DNA of 8,125 nt. Source: Gammaproteobacteria bacterium UBA5338 (lineage in GTDB: Bacteria; Pseudomonadota; Gammaproteobacteria; Pseudomonadales; UBA5862). The stretch covers positions 1-8,125 of the forward strand of contig DHQM01000013.1 in the NCBI GenBank assembly GCA_002408105.1, in the 5' to 3' direction. This document shows positions 1-4,010 of this stretch, in pieces. Every line of letters begins with the position of its first letter. Position 1 is the stretch's first letter. The notes below the pieces were generated by a model, which saw only the letters and a list, made by a program, of their open reading frames with translations, ran no database searches and was not told the DNA's origin. A program made the translations under genes and the position numbers.

Positions 1-1114
1 CGCAGCAGCGGATGAGCACGCCACCACCCCTTGGATGAAGCAAAGGGGCGATGGCCAGCTCAAACTGGGGAAAAACGTCATTGACAGTTTGCTGGACCAA
101 TTTGGCGAAAGCGAAGGGAACGCCCATGCGCAGGCAGATCTGGCGCCGGAGGTGGGTGCCGATGCAGCACCTGCGCCTGATTCGTTGCGCGTCCTTGAGA
201 CGCTGCGCGCGGAGATGCGCAGCATGAAGGAGTTGATCGACGCCCACATGCGACTTGCTCCGGTGGTGGCTTCGGTTCGGGCGCCATTGGTCGAGGCGCT
301 CTTCCAGCGGTTGCTGGCCCTCGGAATCAGTGGCGACCTCGGCGACGACCTGCTCGCGACGCTCGGCCCACCCCACTCGCTGCAGCCCAGTTGGCGGGCG
401 CTGTTGCGGCAATTGGCCGATCGTCTGCCCACATTGGGTGGGGACCTGACAGCCGACGGCGGGGTGTTCGCTTTCGTTGGGCCGACTGGTGCGGGAAAAA
501 CCACCACCATCGGAAAGCTTGCGGCCCGGTACGTGTTGCGCCGTGGGGCCGACAAGGTTGCTCTGGTGACGATAGATTGCCACCGGGTCGCGGCCCATGA
601 ACAGCTGCGAACCTTTGGCCGCATCCTTGGGGTGCCGGTGCGCGTTGCGGACCACACCCACAACTTGCCTGAAGTGCTCTCGTCCTTGCGCAGCCGCGAA
701 CTGGTGCTGATCGATACCGCGGGGTTTGTCGGCGACGACCGGGCGCTGCACGGCCAACTCGACCAACTCGCCGCCTGCGGCTCCCGGCTCTCGAGCCAAT
801 TGCTGTTGCCGGCGACCAGCCAGCGCCGAGTGCTGGAGGAATCGCTGCGCACGTACCAGACATCGCACCTTGCCGGTGTGGTGGTGACCAAAGTCGACGA
901 AGCGGCGTGCCTGGGCGAGGTCATCGACACCCTGGTGCAGCACGGCCCGACGCTTACTTATGTCACTGATGGACAGTCAATTCCCGATGACATCCGCGTC
1001 GCCGATGCCGATTGGCTGGTGGCCCGTGCCGAGCAGTTGCGGCAAAGGGATTGCGGCGGATCCGATCGATCATCCGATGCAGTCCCTGTATCGGATGGTT
1101 TTCAGCACGCGTAA
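1..1114 (+). CDS. flhF: FlhF, SRP-type GTPase for polar flagellar placement (5' end missing)
   Basis: FlhF belongs to the signal-recognition-particle GTPase family (with Ffh and FtsY). It works at the cell pole, directing where the flagellum is built and supporting flagellar gene expression. The frame is open from base 2 to the window edge, and 370 codons are visible. The first ATG, at 35, is probably internal, because the basic N-terminal region usual in FlhF is not seen. Counting from that ATG, the P-loop GPTGAGKT is residues 149-156, followed by TIDCHRVAAHEQL (G2-like region), DTAG at 227-230 (G3), TKVDE at 285-289 (G4) and YVTDGQSIPDDI near the end, a typical FlhF closing motif. The part before the G domain is Ala/Asp-rich, then helical. 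The last ~20 residues are Ser/Asp-rich and look unconstrained; their DNA encodes a strong hairpin. flhG follows after 28 bp. Odd points: His replaces the usual Tyr in the D-x-Y-R element, and Phe follows DTAG. Confidence 0.95.
   Translation, partial: AAADEHATTPWMKQRGDGQLKLGKNVIDSLLDQFGESEGNAHAQADLAPEVGADAAPAPDSLRVLETLRAEMRSMKELIDAHMRLAPVVASVRAPLVEALFQRLLALGISGDLGDDLLATLGPPHSLQPSWRALLRQLADRLPTLGGDLTADGGVFAFVGPTGAGKTTTIGKLAARYVLRRGADKVALVTIDCHRVAAHEQLRTFGRILGVPVRVADHTHNLPEVLSSLRSRELVLIDTAGFVGDDRALHGQLDQLAACGSRLSSQLLLPATSQRRVLEESLRTYQTSHLAGVVVTKVDEAACLGEVIDTLVQHGPTLTYVTDGQSIPDDIRVADADWLVARAEQLRQRDCGGSDRSSDAVPVSDGFQHA
1068..1100 (+). promoter_or_regulatory. Strong RNA hairpin in the 3' end of flhF, just before flhG
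   Basis: The arm GATCATCCGATGCAG (1068-1082) pairs with CTGTATCGGATGGTT (1086-1100) across a TCC loop. I count 15 pairs: 12 Watson-Crick and 3 G-U. A run of four T (1099-1102) overlaps the base of the stem. The hairpin ends 11 bases before the flhF stop codon and 42 bases before the flhG start. It resembles an intrinsic terminator or attenuator with a short T tract. It could also be an mRNA stability or processing element that sets relative levels of FlhF and FlhG. The pairing is seen directly; the function is inference. Confidence 0.55.
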
Positions 1115-1142
1115 CACGTATTTCCACCAATAGGCTCAGGGT

Positions 1143-1967
1143 ATGAAGCACAGAAAACCTGTTCAGGTCATCGCGGTCACGGGTGGCAAAGGCGGAGTTG
1201 GAAAAACCAACGTATCGGTCAACCTCAGCATTGCCTTGGCCCGGCGCGGCAACCGTGTGGCCCTTTTTGATGCAGACCTCGGGCTTGCCAACGTCGATGT
1301 CATGTTGGGGCTATCACCGGCGCGCAACCTGGAAGATGTGCTGCGCGGTGAATGTGCGCTTGAAGAAGCAATGGTGTGTGGGCCCGAGAACGTGCAGATT
1401 TTTCCAGCGGCTTCGGGAACCCGCCACATGGTCAACCTTGGGATCGCCGAGCACAATGGGTTGGTGCACGCCTTCAGCGCACTGGACGATGACTTTGACT
1501 ACCTGATCGTGGACACCGCAGCGGGCCTTGCCGATGGAGTGGTGACCTTCGTTCGCGCGGCCCAGGAGGTGCTGGTCGTTGTGTGCGATGAGCCCACTTC
1601 GATCACCGACGCCTACGGCCTGATCAAACTGCTTAACCGCGACCATGGCCTGTCGCGCTTTCGTGTGCTGGCCAACATGGTGAAGTCGCCACAGGAAGCC
1701 GACCAGGTGTTTCGGAAGATCAATCAGGTCACCGATCGCTTCCTGGATGTTGCGCTGCAACCTGCCGGAATGATTCCCTCGGACGAGTGCGTACGCAAGG
1801 CGGTGAAGCGGCAGCGCGCGGTGATGGACCTCTATCCGGGTTCGCCTGCCGGACGCGCCTTTGACCAACTTGCAGGCCGTGTCGAGACCTGGCCCCCTCC
1901 GCGGATGGTGACTGGTCATGCGCAGTTTTTCGTTGAACGCATTGTGGCGCACGCAGCGGCTGTGTAG
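1143..1967 (+). CDS. flhG: FlhG/FleN, MinD-type ATPase limiting flagellar number
   Basis: This 274-residue protein is of the ParA/MinD family. FlhG (called FleN in Pseudomonas) restrains flagellar number, as known for the family, by acting against the flagellar master regulator and together with FlhF. The deviant Walker A motif GGKGGVGKT is residues 14-22, with both the signature and the catalytic lysine. The DADLGLANVDVMLG segment (43-56) is the Walker A' region, and the Walker B aspartate is D124 in LIVDTAAG. CDEPTSITDAYGLIKLLNRDHG is the FlhG-typical segment following. The C-terminus (GHAQFFVERIVAHAAAV) resembles the FleN tail. Length is normal. The start at 1143 has AGG at 1132-1134 (8 bases upstream) and GGG immediately before it, and no earlier in-frame start is available. 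It lies 28 bp after flhF and 4 bp before fliA, so the three genes are probably co-transcribed. Confidence 0.96.
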   Translation: MKHRKPVQVIAVTGGKGGVGKTNVSVNLSIALARRGNRVALFDADLGLANVDVMLGLSPARNLEDVLRGECALEEAMVCGPENVQIFPAASGTRHMVNLGIAEHNGLVHAFSALDDDFDYLIVDTAAGLADGVVTFVRAAQEVLVVVCDEPTSITDAYGLIKLLNRDHGLSRFRVLANMVKSPQEADQVFRKINQVTDRFLDVALQPAGMIPSDECVRKAVKRQRAVMDLYPGSPAGRAFDQLAGRVETWPPPRMVTGHAQFFVERIVAHAAAV

Positions 1968-1971
1968 GTCC

Positions 1972-2709
1972 ATGCGCCCGTCTGGTTACGCAGCCACACC
2001 CCAGCACCGGTACGAGCAGCTTGTCGAAGAGCACGCCGAGCTGGTGCGCAGAATTGCCCACCACTTGTTGATGCGTCTGCCGCCCTCGGTGCAGGTCGAC
2101 GACCTCGTTCAGGCTGGGATGCTCGCACTGCTGGAAGCTGCGCAGAACTACGACGCCAGTCGTGGGGCGAGCTTTTCCACTTATGCGGGCATTCGAATCC
2201 GCGGAGCCATGATCGATGAAGTTCGCCGCGGTGACTGGTCTCCCCGCTCTGTGCACAAGAACGCACGGGCGCTCGGCGAAGCCATGGGTGCGGTTGAGCG
2301 GCGCACCGGCCGTGAGGCATCGGAGTCCGAGGTGGCGGCTGAACTGGGGGTGCCCTTGGCAGAGTACCGCCAGATGCTGACGGATGTGGCCGGCAGCCGC
2401 CTGTTCAGCTTCGAAGAGTTGCTTGGGCAGGACGACGACGGAGAGGGCAGCGGCCGGTCGTTTGTGGATCCAACCAGCCCTCAACCCCAGGATGAAACCG
2501 AGCTCGATCGGTTTGGTGCTGCCCTCGCAGCAGCCATCGACGCCTTGCCCGAACGCGAAAAGCTGATCCTGTCCCTGTACTACGATGACGAACTCAACCT
2601 CAAGGAAATCGGCGCGGTCCTTGGGGTGAGTGAGTCTCGGGTATCTCAGCTCCACAGCCAGGCGGCGCTGCGGTTGCGCAAACGCCTTGAAGGCTGGCGC
2701 ATCCGCTGA
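1972..2709 (+). CDS. fliA: FliA, flagellar sigma factor (sigma-28)
   Basis: FliA directs RNA polymerase to late flagellar and chemotaxis promoters and is normally held inactive by the anti-sigma factor FlgM. The chosen start gives 245 residues, close to the family's usual ~240. Region 2 spans about residues 24-92 and includes DDLVQAGMLALLEA, then the promoter-melting segment FSTYAGIRIRGAMIDEVRRGDW. Region 3 is about 95-160. Region 4 begins near 193 (PEREKLILSLYYDDELNLKEIG) with the helix-turn-helix LKEIGAVLGVSESRVSQL that reads the -35 element. An acidic loop (LGQDDDGEG) lies between regions 3 and 4. The start at 1972 is preferred because homologues begin a few residues before the R-Y-E-Q-L-type helix. 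An in-frame ATG at 1918 would add 18 residues and overlap flhG by 50 bases. No good ribosome site precedes 1972 (only AGG at 1966-1968), so translation is probably coupled to flhG, whose stop is 4 bases earlier. Confidence 0.95.
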   Translation: MRPSGYAATPQHRYEQLVEEHAELVRRIAHHLLMRLPPSVQVDDLVQAGMLALLEAAQNYDASRGASFSTYAGIRIRGAMIDEVRRGDWSPRSVHKNARALGEAMGAVERRTGREASESEVAAELGVPLAEYRQMLTDVAGSRLFSFEELLGQDDDGEGSGRSFVDPTSPQPQDETELDRFGAALAAAIDALPEREKLILSLYYDDELNLKEIGAVLGVSESRVSQLHSQAALRLRKRLEGWRIR

Positions 2710-2721
2710 ATCCTGCTGGCC

Positions 2722-2739
2722 AGACGCAGATCTGCGTCT
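2722..2739 (+). terminator. Perfect 18-bp palindrome with T run; weak terminator or operator
   Basis: AGACGCAGATCTGCGTCT equals its own reverse complement over all 18 bases. In RNA it would fold as a 7-bp stem with a GATC loop. Five T residues follow four bases later (2744-2748), a loose terminator layout located 12 bases after the fliA stop. The separation of stem and T run makes efficient termination doubtful. A dimeric DNA-binding protein site is an alternative. Confidence 0.4.
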
Positions 2740-2793
2740 ATGCTTTTTACTGACTGAATCATCCGATCCTGTCCGGCGCGATTGTAATCCTGC

Positions 2794-2798
2794 GGAGG
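2794..2798 (+). promoter_or_regulatory. cheY ribosome binding site (GGAGG) that selects a TTG start
   Basis: GGAGG lies 6 bases before TTG at 2805 and 18 bases before the in-frame ATG at 2817. The spacing fits only the TTG. This is the best-matched Shine-Dalgarno sequence in the window. Confidence 0.75.
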
Positions 2799-2804
2799 CC
2801 CGTC

Positions 2805-3191
2805 TTGGACAAGAACATGAAGATCCTGATCGTCGACGATTTTTCGACGATGCGGCGGATCATCAAGAATCTGCTGCGTGACCTGGGTTTTACCAACACC
2901 GAAGAAGCCGATGACGGTGTGCCGGCATTGGCAATGTTGCAAAAGAACAATTTCGACTTTTTGGTCACCGACTGGAACATGCCGGGCATGACCGGCATTG
3001 ATCTGCTGCGCGCCGTACGTGAGGACGAGAAAACGGCTCGCCTGCCTGTGCTGATGGTGACCGCCGAAGCCAAACGTGAACAGATCATTGAGGCGGCCAA
3101 GGCCGGAGTGAACGGCTACGTCGTAAAGCCGTTCACTGCTGCGGCACTCAAGGAAAAGATCGAGAAAATTTTCGAGCGTGTCGAAGCCTAG
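2805..3191 (+). CDS. cheY: CheY, chemotaxis response regulator (TTG start)
   Basis: CheY is a single-domain receiver of 128 residues. When phosphorylated by CheA it binds the flagellar switch (FliM) and changes rotation; CheZ dephosphorylates it. All receiver residues are present: acidic pair D11-D12, phospho-acceptor D56 in [12 protein letters not shown]86 in MVTAEA, Y105, and K108 in VVKPF. The sequence is very close to gammaproteobacterial CheY ([20 protein letters not shown]). The start is TTG at 2805, giving M-D-K-N before M-K-I-L-I-V-D-D. It is chosen because GGAGG sits 6 bases upstream, and many homologues carry a similar four-residue lead. The alternative ATG at 2817 would give 124 residues but is poorly spaced. 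It is the first gene of the che block, 20 bp before cheZ. No output domain is present, as expected for a motor-binding CheY. Confidence 0.96.
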   Translation: MDKNMKILIVDDFSTMRRIIKNLLRDLGFTNTEEADDGVPALAMLQKNNFDFLVTDWNMPGMTGIDLLRAVREDEKTARLPVLMVTAEAKREQIIEAAKAGVNGYVVKPFTAAALKEKIEKIFERVEA

Positions 3192-3211
3192 GCGGCTGAG
3201 GGGAAGGGTGC

Positions 3212-4000
3212 ATGAGCGACAGTAATCAACTCTTGGCTTCCGACGATTCGATGACGGCACTGCTCGACACCGCCCGCGGATTGGTAGAAAAAATCGAGTC
3301 CGGTCACCTCAGCGAGACCGCGCAGTTCGTTGCGGACATCGTCTCGCAGCGCGACCGTAAGCTGTACGAAGAGGTGGGCAAGCTGACACGGGCGCTGCAC
3401 AGCGCACTCAATGACTTTCACATCGACACCCACCTGTCTGGCGCAGGTACGGATCTAAATCAGATCTCGGATGCTTCGGATCGCCTCAACTACGTGATTC
3501 GCATGACCGACGATGCGGCCAACCGGACCATGGACGAAGTCGAAGCCAGCATCCCCATTGCGTGTGACCTGCGCTCCGACTGCGCGCAACTCAACGCTGA
3601 TTGGAAGCGCTTTGCACGCCGAGAAATGACCCCGGATGAGTTTCGTGCCCTGTACCGGCGCATGGATGAGTTTCTGGACCGCACGCAGGACCGGGCCAAT
3701 GGGCTGGAATCCTCGCTGAATTCAATCCTGATGGCGCAAGGCTACCAGGACCTCACCGGACAGGTGATCAAAAAAGTCATCGAGCTGGTTCAGCAGGTTG
3801 AGCAAAGTCTCGTTTCTCTGGTGCGGATGGCGGGTGAAGTCGAACGGCTGACTGGTGTGGCGACCGAGGCGCCGCCATCGATGCCCAGCACGAACTCGGC
3901 TTCGGCCCCCGCAGGTCCAAACGTCCACGGCGCGGCCAATGTCGACGTGGTTTCTGACCAGGACGAAGTCGACGAACTGCTCTCGAGCCTGGGATTCTGA
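3212..4000 (+). CDS. cheZ: CheZ, CheY-P phosphatase
   Basis: CheZ speeds dephosphorylation of CheY-P and so ends the motor signal. The 262-residue protein is longer than E. coli CheZ (214) but typical of Pseudomonas-type CheZ. It is mostly helical, forming the long hairpin of the CheZ dimer. The catalytic segment AQGYQDLTGQVIKKVIELV (from about 175) contains D180 and Q184, which correspond to D143 and Q147 of E. coli CheZ; the glutamine inserts into the CheY active site. After a Pro/Ser/Ala-rich flexible linker (about 217-245), the C-terminal peptide DQDEVDELLSSLGF is the conserved amphipathic CheY-docking tail. The start at 3212 has a strong purine-rich site, GAGGGG (3198-3203, 8 bases upstream). 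Neighbours: cheY ends 20 bp upstream and cheA begins 10 bp downstream. Confidence 0.96.
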   Translation: MSDSNQLLASDDSMTALLDTARGLVEKIESGHLSETAQFVADIVSQRDRKLYEEVGKLTRALHSALNDFHIDTHLSGAGTDLNQISDASDRLNYVIRMTDDAANRTMDEVEASIPIACDLRSDCAQLNADWKRFARREMTPDEFRALYRRMDEFLDRTQDRANGLESSLNSILMAQGYQDLTGQVIKKVIELVQQVEQSLVSLVRMAGEVERLTGVATEAPPSMPSTNSASAPAGPNVHGAANVDVVSDQDEVDELLSSLGF

Positions 4001-4010
4001 GGCGCCACCC

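Larger units (their letters stand above)
2710..2804 (+). promoter_or_regulatory. fliA-cheY intergenic region, largest gap in the window
   Basis: This 95-bp gap separates the flhF-flhG-fliA block from the chemotaxis genes and is the likeliest place for an internal promoter or partial terminator. It holds a perfect palindrome (2722-2739), a T5 run (2744-2748), and the cheY ribosome site (2794-2798). In related bacteria the che genes are reported to depend on FliA, but I see no convincing sigma-28 promoter. The nearest thing is TCCGATCC at 2762-2769 (core CCGAT of GCCGATAA) with no matching -35 element. The role is therefore open. Confidence 0.4.

Noticed and set aside
35..37. ATG at 35 as the true flhF start
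   Set aside because: The frame stays open to the window edge and the usual FlhF N-terminal region is missing, so the start most likely lies upstream of the window.
1015..1022. GCTGGTGG, identical to E. coli Chi (also at 7664-7671)
   Set aside because: Expected from codon use in GC-rich genes, and the Chi sequence of this organism is unknown.
1729..2655. 308-codon open frame on the minus strand opposite flhG/fliA
   Set aside because: It runs across the junction of two clear genes and shows no motif. A shadow frame.
2743..2769. Possible sigma-28 promoter upstream of cheY (CCGAT core at 2763-2767)
   Set aside because: The -10 match is only 5 of 8, and no TAAA-like -35 lies at the proper distance.
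2783..2788. TGTAAT as a sigma-70 -10 box before cheY
   Set aside because: No -35 at 16-18 bp spacing, and transcription would start within the ribosome binding site.
3855..4010. Upstream extension of cheA by 52 codons (GTG start)
   Set aside because: It would overlap cheZ and give an Arg/Pro-rich leader unlike CheA. The ATG at 4011 has a good ribosome site and starts the P1 domain normally.
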